A DNA stretch of 44,274 nt from Pseudonocardia sp. SCN 73-27 (GCA_001725415.1 MEGH01000036.1:1-44274), one strand, 5' to 3'. Counted from the first letter of the stretch, positions 16,553 through 24,596 are shown. The notes: generated by a model from the letters alone, not told the origin. Numbers and translations are program-made.

Positions 16553-17992
16553 GTGACCGAGAGCGACCCCGGCGGGTCCGTGTGGCTGGGCGTCGACCTC
16601 GGCACACAAGGAGTGCGCGCCGTTGCCGTCGACGCTGCCGGGACCGTTGCCGGGGCGGGGCAGGAGCCGCTGCGCCACGACCTGCGCGACGGCCCGCGCC
16701 ACGAACAGGACCCAGCCGAGTGGTGGACGGCCACGTGCGCCGCCGTCCGCGGCGCGGTCGCCGGCCTGCGCGGTCGCCCGGTCGCAGCCGTCGCCGTCGA
16801 CTCCACCTCCGGCACGCTCGTCGTCCAGGACCGCCGCGGCCTGCCCGCCGGTCCCGCCTGGATGTACGACGACACCCGCGCCGCGTCCCGCGTCCCCGCC
16901 GTCCAGGAGGCCGGTTCGTCGGTGTGGACCGCGCTCGGTTACCGGATGCAGGCGGCCTGGGCGCTGCCCAAGCTCGTCGAGCTCTGCGCGACCGGCGCCG
17001 TCGCGGCCGGGCACACCGTCGTCCACCAGGCCGACCACGTCATCGCCCGGCTCGCCGGCCGGCCCGTCGCCACCGACACCAGCCACGCCCTCAAGACCGG
17101 CTACGACCTGCTCGCCGACCGCTGGCCCACCGACGTCCTCGACCGGCTCGGCGTCGACCCGCGCGTACTCCCCGACGTCGTCGTCCCCGGCACCCGCATC
17201 GCGTCCGTGTCGGCCGCGGCAGCCGCGGAGTCCGGACTCCCGGCCGGGACGCCGATCGTGGCCGGGATGACCGACGGCTGCGCCGCCCAGGTCGCCACGG
17301 GCGCGCTCGCCCCCGGCCGGTGGTGCTCCGCACTCGGCACGACGCTCGTCCTCAAGGGCGCGACGCCCGACCTCCTGCGCGACGCGAGCGGCGGCGTCTA
17401 CTGCCACCGCCATCCCGACGGCGGCTGGCTCCCCGGCGGCGCCTCCAACGTCGGTGCCGGGGTGCTCTCGCGTGACCTACCGGGCGTCGACCCCGGCTCG
17501 CTCGTCCCGGCGCCCGACGTCCCGCCCGGCGCGATGTACCCGCTGGTGGGGCGGGGGGAGCGGTTCCCGTTCACCGATCCCGGCTTCGGGGGCCTCGACG
17601 TCGGCGGACCGGCCTCGCCGACCGCGGCCGAGACGTTCGCCCGGGTCGCGCACGGGGTCGCGTTCGTCGAGAAGCTGGCCTTCGACGTCCTCAACGACCT
17701 CGGCGCCGACGTCTCCGGCCCCGTGGTCGCGACGGGCGGGACGAGTCGCAACGGGTGGTGGACGCAGCTGCGCGCCGACGTCCTCGGCCGCCCGGTCTCG
17801 GTCCCCGAAGAGGCGGGATCGGCCTTCGGTGCCGCGATCCTCGCCGCCGCTCCGCCGGGCTCACTGGCCCGTACGGCCGCCGCGATGGTGCGGCTGCGCG
17901 CGACCGTCGACCCCCGCCCCGGCCGCACCGACCTCGCCGACGGCTACGCCCGCCTCCGCGCCGAGCTGACCACCCGAGGCCTGCTCCTGTGA
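16553..17992 (+). CDS. FGGY-family carbohydrate kinase (xylulokinase-like)
   Basis: A 479-residue sugar kinase of the FGGY family. The N-terminal ATP-binding phosphate-1 motif reads LGVDLGTQGVRAVAVD, and DSTSGTLVV with GPAWMYDDTRA forms the sugar pocket region. AGMTDGCAAQ carries the catalytic Asp, and PVVATGGTSRNGWWTQLRAD is the second FGGY signature with the adenosine motif. The length matches xylulokinases. Two starts are possible: ATG 16532 or GTG 16553. I choose GTG 16553 because TATCGT lies seven bases before it, matching other leaderless starts here. It is divergent from a class II aldolase, and the two probably act in the same ketose pathway. Confidence 0.85.
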   Translation: MTESDPGGSVWLGVDLGTQGVRAVAVDAAGTVAGAGQEPLRHDLRDGPRHEQDPAEWWTATCAAVRGAVAGLRGRPVAAVAVDSTSGTLVVQDRRGLPAGPAWMYDDTRAASRVPAVQEAGSSVWTALGYRMQAAWALPKLVELCATGAVAAGHTVVHQADHVIARLAGRPVATDTSHALKTGYDLLADRWPTDVLDRLGVDPRVLPDVVVPGTRIASVSAAAAAESGLPAGTPIVAGMTDGCAAQVATGALAPGRWCSALGTTLVLKGATPDLLRDASGGVYCHRHPDGGWLPGGASNVGAGVLSRDLPGVDPGSLVPAPDVPPGAMYPLVGRGERFPFTDPGFGGLDVGGPASPTAAETFARVAHGVAFVEKLAFDVLNDLGADVSGPVVATGGTSRNGWWTQLRADVLGRPVSVPEEAGSAFGAAILAAAPPGSLARTAAAMVRLRATVDPRPGRTDLADGYARLRAELTTRGLLL

Positions 17993-18050
17993 CCCGCCCG
18001 TCCGACACACCCCTGTGCGCGGCTCTGGTGGCGGCCGGGGCTGTCGCAGG

Positions 18051-18614
18051 TCAGGCGCCGGTCCAGCAGCCGATGATCGTGCGGGCCACCAGCAGCGCCA
18101 CCTGCGGCGGGGTCAGGGGAGGGGTGCCCAGGCCCGGGGGCAGAGCGGTGTCGTCGACGACCAGCACCTTGAAGTCCTTGCGCACCACCACCGACCCGTT
18201 GCTGGTGACGAACGCGCCCTCGCCCAGCCCGTCGAGCGTGTGCGCCGACCCGAGCCGACGGACGGTCTCGTCGAAGAACGCCGTCGTCTCCGGCACCGAC
18301 GACAGCTCCTTGACCGACAGTGTGAAGGCGCCGCCCTCGTAGCGGTAGCGGCACGAGTAGACGTGGTCGGACCAGGTCGGGGTGTCGACGCTCAGCGGCG
18401 GCAGGCCGAGGGCCTCGGTGACGTCCTCCTTCGCCTCCTCGGCGCACACCATGACCGCGCTCGCCGACGGGTCGGCGCCCGCGGGCTCGGCCGTCACCGG
18501 GGCCAGGGCGGAGGGGACCGGCTGGGCCGGCGGGGACGTCGAGCAGCCCCCCAGGAGGCCCCCGAGGAGCACGACCGCGACGGCGGGCGCGATGCCGGAC
18601 ACGAGACGACGCAT
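18051..18614 (-). CDS. Predicted lipoprotein of unknown function
   Basis: A 187-residue protein with a lipoprotein signal peptide: MRR, a hydrophobic stretch, then the lipobox LGGC with lipidated C24. A low-complexity Pro/Ala/Ser linker follows to about residue 50, and the mature domain contains three cysteines (VCAEEAKEDV, SCRYRYEGG and GCWTGA). GAFTLSVKELSSVPETTAFFDE suggests a small alpha/beta domain of the kind seen in actinobacterial surface lipoproteins. I do not recognise the family. The ATG at 18614 is preceded, with seven intervening bases, by TACCCT, so the message is probably leaderless. Confidence 0.75.
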   Translation of the reverse strand: MRRLVSGIAPAVAVVLLGGLLGGCSTSPPAQPVPSALAPVTAEPAGADPSASAVMVCAEEAKEDVTEALGLPPLSVDTPTWSDHVYSCRYRYEGGAFTLSVKELSSVPETTAFFDETVRRLGSAHTLDGLGEGAFVTSNGSVVVRKDFKVLVVDDTALPPGLGTPPLTPPQVALLVARTIIGCWTGA

Positions 18615-18627
18615 GGCGCGGAGGGTA
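18615..18627 (-). promoter_or_regulatory. Leaderless promoter of the lipoprotein gene, -10 TACCCT
   Basis: On the minus strand TACCCT (18627-18622), then CCGCGCC, then the ATG. The spacing is identical to the layouts before 3847, 16553 and 37640. Confidence 0.5.
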
Positions 18628-18779
18628 GAGGTCGGCGTGATGTGCGTCGCCTACGCTCGGTTTCGGTAACGATTCAGAAGATCGACGCGTCATACCGGGT
18701 GAGCGCGACGACGCGCCCCGGCCGGGCCGTCGACCCGGCCGAGAGCTCCCGACACCGACCAGCATCGGAGGAACACAAG

Positions 18780-18902
18780 ATGGCCACGTTCGACCGCCGC
18801 ACCATGTGGGCCGCGATGGTCCGTACCGCCCGCCGCTTCGACGAGTGGACCCTCGTGACGTTCAACCCCCGCATCCCCGTGGGCTCGCACGAGGAGCGCT
18901 GA
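18780..18902 (+). CDS. Small protein of 40 residues, unknown
   Basis: An ATG at 18780 with GGAGGA a few bases upstream opens a 40-residue reading frame ending in TGA. The protein begins MATFDRRTMWAAMVRTARRF and continues to VTFNPRIPVGSHEER; it is basic and amphipathic, with two tryptophans. A strong hairpin terminator follows 39 bases after the stop. Ribosome site, GC3 bias and a downstream terminator argue for a real gene. I do not recognise the family, and the length is too short for a firm call. Confidence 0.55.
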   Translation: MATFDRRTMWAAMVRTARRFDEWTLVTFNPRIPVGSHEER

Positions 18903-18941
18903 GATGACGCCCCCGGCGCACGACCCCGGGGGAGCACGAGA

Positions 18942-18976
18942 AAGGGCCGGTACCGCGTGAGCGGGTACCGGCCCTT
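18942..18976. terminator. Bidirectional hairpin terminator
   Basis: A perfect 13-bp stem (AAGGGCCGGTACC at 18942-18954 with its complement at 18964-18976) and a 9-base loop lies between the converging small gene and the small membrane protein gene. A short CTTCCTC follows on the plus strand. Confidence 0.75.
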
Positions 18977-18992
18977 CCTCGTCGTCAGGTGA

Positions 18993-19343
18993 TCAGTGCC
19001 CCGGAGGGCGGTCGTCGGAGGCCGCCTCGGCGAGCTGTTCCGCCGTCGGCGGCTTGAGCGGGCGCAGCACCACCCACAACCCGAACAGCAGCGACACGAC
19101 GAGCATGCCGATGCCCATGTCGAGGTTGATGTTCGAGCCACCCGTCTTCGCCAGGTCGGCCGCGTCGGTCGACACCAGCCCCATGATCAGCAGCACGAGG
19201 CCGTAGACCAGGAACAGCAGCGCGATGATGGTGCGCAGGTCGAACAGGTTGGCTGCGGCCGACGGCGGTGCGTCGGTCCCGGTCTGCATCGCGTCGGCAG
19301 GGCCCGTCCCGGCTGGGTTGTGGCCTTCGGAAGAGTCGGTCAT
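18993..19343 (-). CDS. Small membrane protein paired with the sodium symporter
   Basis: A 116-residue protein with a polar, Pro/Ala-rich N terminus (about 35 residues) and two membrane helices: TIIALLFLVYGLVLLIMGLV and, after a short loop (GGSNINLDMG), IGMLVVSLLFGLWVVL. A charged tail ends in DDRPPGH. It starts 25 bases after the symporter stop and is probably co-transcribed. Other sodium/solute symporters are often followed by small two-helix membrane proteins, so an accessory role is plausible but unproven. Confidence 0.7.
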   Translation of the reverse strand: MTDSSEGHNPAGTGPADAMQTGTDAPPSAAANLFDLRTIIALLFLVYGLVLLIMGLVSTDAADLAKTGGSNINLDMGIGMLVVSLLFGLWVVLRPLKPPTAEQLAEAASDDRPPGH

Positions 19344-19368
19344 CCGTCTCGCTCCTTCGGTCTCGGGC

Positions 19369-21066
19369 TCAGAGGAAGATGATGTAGAGGACGACGACCA
19401 GGATCAACACCAGCACGGCCAGCAGCTGCGGCGAGCGGTACCAGCCGGCGTCATCGCCCTCGGCGGTGTGCGTCCGGCTCGACCGCGGCGTGAGGCTCCA
19501 CACCAGCCCGGTGAGCTCGGCCTCCGGCTTCGGCTGACCCGACAGCGACACCAGTGCGGCGACGCCGACACCGACGATGAACGCCGCGCTCGCGCCGACG
19601 AAGCTGCCCGCCTGGTTGGACAGCTGCAGGACGTCGAAGCGCACGAGCAGGTCGACGGCGACGGCGGCCACCGTGCCGGACAGCAGGCCGATCCACGCCG
19701 CCGTGCCCGTCATCCGCTTCCAGAACAGGCCGAGGATGAAGATCGCGAACAGCGGGGCGTTGAAGAAGCTGAACAGCGCCTGGATGTAGTCCATCAGGTT
19801 CTGCGAGCCCGACGCGATGAACGCGGTGCCGATGGCCAGGACGCAGCCGATGACGGTGACCCAGCGGCCGACCTGCAGGTAGTAGCGGTCGGACTTGCCG
19901 GGCCGGATCCAGTCCTGCCACAGGTCGTAGGTGAAGACCGTGTTGAAGGAGCTGATGTTGGCCGCCATGCCCGCCATGAACGCGGCGAGCAGACCGGCGA
20001 TCGCGACGCCCAGGATGCCGTTGGGCAGCAGGTCCTTCATGAGCAGCGTCAGCGAGTCGTTGTAGGTGATGCCGTTGACCGAGCCGCCCGCCGCCTTGAC
20101 CGCCTGGATCTGCGGGAGCAGGACGGCGGCGATCATGCCGGGGATGACGACGACGAGCGGGATGAGCGCCTTCGGGAACGCGCCGATGATCGGCGTCCGC
20201 CGGGCGGCGGACATGCTCTTGGCCGACAGTGCGCGCTGGACCTCGGCGAAGTTCGTCGTCCAGTAGCCGAAGGAGAGCACGAAGCCGAGGCCGAACACGA
20301 TGCCGATGACCGACAGCACCGGGTTGGCGATCTCGGTGAGCTCGGTCCCCGGCCACGACGAGAGCTGCTCGGCGCCACCCGGGCCGGCCGTGACCTTCTC
20401 GACCAGGCCGTTCCAGCCGCCGACGCGGTTGAGACCGACCAGGGTGAGCGGGATCAGCAGGGCGAGGATGACGAAGAACTGCAGGACCTCGTTGTAGATC
20501 GCGGCCGAGAGCCCGCCGAGGGTGGTGTAGGCGAGGACGACGAGCGCGGCGACCGGGATCGCGACGGTCAGCGGCCAGCCGAGCAGGGCCTCGATGATCA
20601 GGCCGAGCGCGAACAGGTTGACGCCCGCGATCAGGATCGACGCGACCGCGAAGATGACGCCCTGGATGCGCTGGGTCGTCCTGTTGAAGCGTTTGGCCAG
20701 GAACTCGGGAACGCTGCGTGCCTTGGAGCCGTAGTAGAACGGCATCATCACCAGGCCGAGGAACACCATGGCCGGGATGGCGCCGATCCAGTAGTAGTGC
20801 ACCGTCGCGATGCCGTACTGGGCGCCGTTCGCCATCATGCCGATGAGCTCGAGCGCGCCGAGGTTCGCGGAGATGAACGCGAGACCGGTGACCCACGCGG
20901 GCATCGAGCGGCCCGACAGCAGGAAGTCGAGGCTGGAGGACACCGACCGGCGGGCCATGTAGCCGATGCCGAGGACGAGCAGGAAGTAGAAGGCGACGAG
21001 CAGGTAGTCGACCGCGCTGGCGTCGAGCCGTACGTCGGCATTGGCCTGGGCGAGGATGCTGGTCAT
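19369..21066 (-). CDS. Sodium/solute symporter (SSS family, SGLT-like), probable galactose uptake
   Basis: A 565-residue transporter with about 14 membrane helices. DFLLSGRSMPAWVTGLAFIS, NLGALELIGMMANGAQYGI and YYGSKARSVPEFLAKRFN follow the order seen in bacterial sodium/galactose symporters of the vSGLT type, and FAEVQRALSAK is another conserved SSS loop. A cytoplasmic segment before the last helix (TPRSSRTHTAEG) is less conserved. ATG 21066 has a GAGGAGG ribosome site upstream; the open frame continues to 21921 only as an antisense shadow of the DeoR gene. It is divergent from the DeoR-galT-galK operon, so the likely substrate is galactose (inference). Confidence 0.88.
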   Translation of the reverse strand: MTSILAQANADVRLDASAVDYLLVAFYFLLVLGIGYMARRSVSSSLDFLLSGRSMPAWVTGLAFISANLGALELIGMMANGAQYGIATVHYYWIGAIPAMVFLGLVMMPFYYGSKARSVPEFLAKRFNRTTQRIQGVIFAVASILIAGVNLFALGLIIEALLGWPLTVAIPVAALVVLAYTTLGGLSAAIYNEVLQFFVILALLIPLTLVGLNRVGGWNGLVEKVTAGPGGAEQLSSWPGTELTEIANPVLSVIGIVFGLGFVLSFGYWTTNFAEVQRALSAKSMSAARRTPIIGAFPKALIPLVVVIPGMIAAVLLPQIQAVKAAGGSVNGITYNDSLTLLMKDLLPNGILGVAIAGLLAAFMAGMAANISSFNTVFTYDLWQDWIRPGKSDRYYLQVGRWVTVIGCVLAIGTAFIASGSQNLMDYIQALFSFFNAPLFAIFILGLFWKRMTGTAAWIGLLSGTVAAVAVDLLVRFDVLQLSNQAGSFVGASAAFIVGVGVAALVSLSGQPKPEAELTGLVWSLTPRSSRTHTAEGDDAGWYRSPQLLAVLVLILVVVLYIIFL

Positions 21067-21346
21067 GCCGCCCTCCTCGCGGAATGGCGTGGTCCGTGCC
21101 GTCCGCTTCGCATCATCGCGACTCCCGTGTGTCCGTCGATGTCCCGGGAAAACAGTTGTGCACGGCAAGGTACCGGGTTCGGACACAATCCAACAATTGT
21201 CGACGTAACGATCCGGCACAGATGCGCCCCGTGTGACGGGATCGGTGATCCGTACCACACATCCGGTGATCCTGCGCGTTGACGACTGGGGGATCGCGTT
21301 GCATTCTGTGTGAACTCGTGCGGCGTCGTCCTCCTGGGGAGGGAAC
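21067..21346. promoter_or_regulatory. Divergent symporter / galactose-operon control region
   Basis: This 280-base gap has no gene. Plus strand: TTGACG (21279-21284), 17 bases, CATTCT (21302-21307), a good promoter for the DeoR-galT-galK operon. Minus strand: TTGTTG (21196-21191), 18 bases, TACCTT (21172-21167) could drive the symporter. Two copies of CGGTGATCC at 21243-21251 and 21264-21272, 21 bases apart, sit just upstream of the plus-strand -35. ACAGTTGT (21152-21159) and the palindrome ACAATTGT (21193-21200) flank the minus-strand promoter. Confidence 0.6.
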
Positions 21347-22138
21347 GTGGGTCTGCTCGCGCAGCAGCGGCGGGAGCTGATCCTCGAACAGGTCCGCGCC
21401 CGCGGCGCGGTCCGCGTCAGCGACCTCGCCGGCCACTTCGGCGTCTCCGACATGACCGTCCGCCGCGACCTCGATGTCCTTGCGCGCCAAAGGCTCGTCG
21501 ACAAGGTGCATGGCGGGGCCACTGCCGTCGGGACACCCAGCACCGAGGAGCCCGGCTTCCTCGTGAAGTCCCAGCGCCAGCTCGCCGAGAAGGAGGCCGT
21601 CGCGCGGGCCGCGGCGCGGCTCGTCGAGCCCGGTTCGGCGATCGGCCTGTCCGCGGGGACCACCACGTGGGCGCTGGCGCGGCTGCTCGGCGACGTCCCC
21701 GGGCTGACGATCGTCACCAACTCGATGGCCGTCGCCGACGTCTTCCGCGCCGCACCCCGCCCCGACCTGACCGTCATCCTCACCGGGGGCATCCGCACAC
21801 CGTCCGAGGCGCTCGTCGGGCCCGTCGCGGTGGCGTCGCTGCGCAGCCTCAACCTCGACGCGGTGTTCCTCGGAGTGCACGGCATGTCGGCCGCCGCCGG
21901 GTTCACCACACCCAACCTCACCGAGTCCGAGACCGACCGGGCGCTCGTCGAGGCCGGTCAACGCCTCGTCGTCGTCGCCGACCACACGAAATGGGGGACA
22001 GTGGGCATCTCGACGATCGCGGCGCTCTCCGACGCCGACGTACTCGTCACCGACGACGGCCTGGCCGACGACGCCCGGGCGGTCCTCGCCGGGGAGGTCG
22101 ACGAACTGGTCGTCGCGCCCGTGGCGGGCGCGGCATGA
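21347..22138 (+). CDS. DeoR-family regulator of the galactose genes
   Basis: A 263-residue DeoR/GlpR-type repressor. The N-terminal winged helix-turn-helix reads LILEQVRARGAVRVSDLAGH then FGVSDMTVRRDLDVLAR, and VHGGATAVG is the family signature after the DNA-binding domain. The C-terminal sugar-phosphate-sensing domain contains GLSAGTTTWALAR, VTNSMAVAD, VILTGG and VVADHTKWG. Start GTG 21347 follows GGGGAGGGAAC. Its stop overlaps the galT ATG (ATGA), so it is the first gene of the operon and probably autoregulated. The inducer is likely a sugar phosphate such as galactose 1-phosphate (inference). Confidence 0.92.
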   Translation: MGLLAQQRRELILEQVRARGAVRVSDLAGHFGVSDMTVRRDLDVLARQRLVDKVHGGATAVGTPSTEEPGFLVKSQRQLAEKEAVARAAARLVEPGSAIGLSAGTTTWALARLLGDVPGLTIVTNSMAVADVFRAAPRPDLTVILTGGIRTPSEALVGPVAVASLRSLNLDAVFLGVHGMSAAAGFTTPNLTESETDRALVEAGQRLVVVADHTKWGTVGISTIAALSDADVLVTDDGLADDARAVLAGEVDELVVAPVAGAA

Positions 22139-23211
22139 GGCGCACGGACGGCACGCTCGCCGACGGCCGGCACATCATGTGGTTCGACGAGGACGGCACG
22201 CCCGAGCGCGACCCGGCGACGCTCGTCGACCACCGCGACCTGCCCCGTACGGTGTCGGCGTCGCAATTGCGCTACGACACCCTCGCGGGCGAGTGGGTGG
22301 CGGTGGCCTCGCACCGCCAGGACCGCACCTACCAGCCGCCCGCCGACCAGTGCCCGCTCGACCCGACCCACGGCGAGCACCACACCGAGATCCCCACGCC
22401 CGACTACCAGGTCGTGGTGTTCGAGAACCGGTTCCCGTCGTTCGGCGGCGGCGCCCCGCTCTCGGGGGAGACACCCGACCCGGCGGCCGGGCGATGCGAG
22501 GTCGTCTGCTTCACCAGCGACCACTCGTCGTCGTTCGGGGAGCTGACGGCCGCGCGGGTGCGCCTCGTCCTCGACGTGTGGGCCGACCGCACCGCCGAGC
22601 TCGCGGCGCTTCCCGGTGTGGCACAGGTGTTCCCGTTCGAGAACCGGGGCGCCGAGATCGGCGTGACGCTCGCGCACCCGCACGGCCAGATCTACGCCTA
22701 CCCGTACGTGCCGCCGATCCCCGCGCGGATGCTCGACCGGGCCCGCGCGCACATGGCCGCGACCGGCCGCAACCTGTTCGACGACGTGCTGCGCGCCGAA
22801 CGGGCGGGCGAACGGGTCGTCGTCGCGGGGGAGCACTGGACGGCGTTCGTGCCGGAGGCCGCGAGGTACCCGGTGGAGGTGCACCTCTACCCGCACCGCC
22901 AGGTCCCCGACATCCCCGCGCTCACCGACGCCGAGCGCGACGAGTTCGCCGAGATCTACCTCGACGTCCTCGGCCGCCTCGACGCGCTCTACGGCGACCC
23001 GCTCCCGTACGTCGCGGGCTGGCAGCAGGCGCCGGTGCGGCCCGAGCACGACGGCGACCGCGAGCTCGCCCGCCTACACCTGCGGATCTCCTCGATCCGC
23101 CGGGCACCGGGCAAGCTCAAGTACCTCGCCGGGTCGGAGACGGGGGCGGGGGCGTTCGTGTCGGACGTGCTCGCGGAGTCCGTGGCCCAGCGGCTGCGGG
23201 ACGCGCGGTGA
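22135..23211 (+). CDS. galT: Galactose-1-phosphate uridylyltransferase
   Basis: A 358-residue GalT, which exchanges galactose 1-phosphate with UDP-glucose in the Leloir pathway. The active-site HPHGQIYAYPYVPP motif begins at 181, with the nucleophilic histidine in HPH. FENRFPSFGGG (96-106) and VCFTSDHSSSF are conserved family segments. The ATG overlaps the DeoR stop, and the GalT stop overlaps the galK GTG (GTGA), so all three are translationally coupled. The open frame continues upstream to 21310, but this is a shadow of the regulator. Confidence 0.95.
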   Translation: MRRTDGTLADGRHIMWFDEDGTPERDPATLVDHRDLPRTVSASQLRYDTLAGEWVAVASHRQDRTYQPPADQCPLDPTHGEHHTEIPTPDYQVVVFENRFPSFGGGAPLSGETPDPAAGRCEVVCFTSDHSSSFGELTAARVRLVLDVWADRTAELAALPGVAQVFPFENRGAEIGVTLAHPHGQIYAYPYVPPIPARMLDRARAHMAATGRNLFDDVLRAERAGERVVVAGEHWTAFVPEAARYPVEVHLYPHRQVPDIPALTDAERDEFAEIYLDVLGRLDALYGDPLPYVAGWQQAPVRPEHDGDRELARLHLRISSIRRAPGKLKYLAGSETGAGAFVSDVLAESVAQRLRDAR

Positions 23212-24389
23212 CGCTCCCGGGGACCCTCGGCTTCGCCGACGTCTTCGGCGGCACCCCCGATGTCGTGTGGCGGGCGCCGGGCCGGGTCAACCTGATCGGC
23301 GAGCACACCGACTACAACGACGGCTTCGTGCTGCCGTGGGCGCTTCCGCTCGGGGTGACAGCAGCGTTGCGGCGCAACGACTCCGGTGTCCTGCGCATGG
23401 TGTCGCGGCAACACGGCGGCTCCGACGGCGGAGTCGTCGAGGCACCGGTCGCGGGTCTGGAGCCCGGGTCGGTCGAGGGCTGGGCCGGCTACCCCGCGGG
23501 CGTCGTGTGGCGGCTGCGCGAGGCCGGGATCCTCGGCGGGGAGGGCTTCGACCTCGTCGTCGACGGTGACGTGCCCGCCGGGGCGGGGCTGTCGTCGTCG
23601 GCGGCGCTCGAGTGCGTCGTGGTCCGCGCGATCGACGACGTGCTCGGTCTCGGCCTCTCGGGTCCCGAGGCCGCCGCGCACGCCCGCGGCGCGGAGAACG
23701 ACTTCGTCGGCGTGCCCAGCGGTGTCATGGACCAGATGGCGTCGCTGCTGTGCGCGGAGGGCAGCGCGCTGTTCCTCGACACCCGCAGCATGGCCACTCG
23801 CCAGGTCCCGCTCGACCTCGACACGGGCGCCGGCGCCGGGCTCGCGCTGCTGCTGGTCGACACCAACGCCCCGCACCAGCTCGTCGACGGCGAGTACGCC
23901 GACCGGCAACGTGCCTGTGCTGCAGGCGCCGCCGCCCTCGGGGTCACAGCCCTGCGCGACGTCCCGCTCGCCGGTCTCGACGACGCGCTCGCCCGGATCG
24001 ACGACCGCGTCGTGCGCCGACGGGTGCGCCACGTCGTCACCGAGAACGCGCGGGTCCTCGACGTCGTCGGCCTGCTCGACGACGGCCGTCCCGACGAGAT
24101 CGGCCCGCTGCTCACCGAGTCCCACGTGTCGCTGCGCGACGACTTCGAGGTCACCGTCCCCGAGCTGGACACGGCCGTCGAGGCCGCGCTCGCCGCGGGG
24201 GCGCTCGGCGCTCGTATGACCGGTGGCGGGTTCGGCGGCAGCGTCGTGGTCCTTGCCCGGTCCGCCGACGCCGACACGGTCACCGACGCGGTCGCCGCGG
24301 CGTTCGCCACGCGCGGGTTCGCCGCGCCCCGCCCGGTGCCCGCCACCCCGTCGGCCGGAGCCCATCGGCTCAGCGGGCCCACCCGCTGA
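23208..24389 (+). CDS. galK: Galactokinase
   Basis: A 393-residue GHMP-family kinase that phosphorylates galactose at C1. The galactokinase signature GRVNLIGEHTDYNDGFVLP lies near residues 24-42. The ATP loop is VPAGAGLSSSAALE, and the C-terminal GHMP motif is ARMTGGGFGGSVVVLA. GVPSGVMDQMAS carries the catalytic Asp. Start GTG 23208 overlaps the galT stop. A perfect hairpin overlaps the stop codon. No galE lies in the window, so UDP-galactose epimerisation must be encoded elsewhere. Confidence 0.95.
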   Translation: MTLPGTLGFADVFGGTPDVVWRAPGRVNLIGEHTDYNDGFVLPWALPLGVTAALRRNDSGVLRMVSRQHGGSDGGVVEAPVAGLEPGSVEGWAGYPAGVVWRLREAGILGGEGFDLVVDGDVPAGAGLSSSAALECVVVRAIDDVLGLGLSGPEAAAHARGAENDFVGVPSGVMDQMASLLCAEGSALFLDTRSMATRQVPLDLDTGAGAGLALLLVDTNAPHQLVDGEYADRQRACAAGAAALGVTALRDVPLAGLDDALARIDDRVVRRRVRHVVTENARVLDVVGLLDDGRPDEIGPLLTESHVSLRDDFEVTVPELDTAVEAALAAGALGARMTGGGFGGSVVVLARSADADTVTDAVAAAFATRGFAAPRPVPATPSAGAHRLSGPTR

Positions 24390-24392
24390 GCC
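24367..24392 (+). terminator. galK terminator hairpin spanning the stop codon
   Basis: A perfect 11-bp stem (GGCTCAGCGGG at 24367-24377, complement at 24382-24392) with loop CCCA. The galK TGA lies in the right arm. No T-tract follows, as is common in high-GC actinobacteria. Confidence 0.6.
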
Positions 24393-24398
24393 CGGACA

Positions 24399-24442
24399 CA
24401 ACCCCACGGTCGTCGTTCCGGCCCGACCGAGCGGTGGGGTTG
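24399..24442. repeat. Palindromic intergenic element, copy A
   Basis: Arms CAACCCCAC (24399-24407) and GTGGGGTTG (24434-24442), with a second inner pair CGGTCG / CGACCG. Its first 16 bases match copy C at 41160 except for one base. Confidence 0.6.
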
Positions 24443-24458
24443 CACCCGCCCATCCGCA

Positions 24459-24506
24459 CGCAACCTCATTGTCGTGTCCGGCCCCGGAGAGGACCGTGAG
24501 GTTGCG
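24459..24506. repeat. Palindromic intergenic element, copy B
   Basis: Arms CGCAACCTCA (24459-24468) and TGAGGTTGCG (24497-24506), 28-base interior. The right arm with its flank, ACCGTGAGGTTGCG, is nearly the reverse complement of the left arm of copy C at 41158. Confidence 0.65.
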
Positions 24507-24583
24507 CGCGGGACCGCCGGCAGCCGCCCCCGCGCGGCACCGCCGGCAGCCGGCCCCGCGCGGGACCGCCGGCAGCCTGCCTG
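24506..24583. repeat. Three tandem copies of a 26-bp unit
   Basis: Units begin at 24506, 24532 and 24558, each starting GCGCGG and sharing ACCGCCGGCAGCC. The third copy diverges at its end. They fill most of the rest of the gap between galK and the GT4 gene; nothing in them looks coding. Confidence 0.65.
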
Positions 24584-24596
24584 TGGGGGCGCACCG

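Noticed and set aside
19225-21282. 685-codon plus-strand frame
   Set aside because: Antisense to the sodium symporter; its translation is Arg/Gln/Asp/Gly-rich with no fold or motif.
21067-21921. Extension of the symporter frame upstream of ATG 21066
   Set aside because: It crosses the divergent promoter and runs antisense to the DeoR gene. ATG 21066 has a strong ribosome site.
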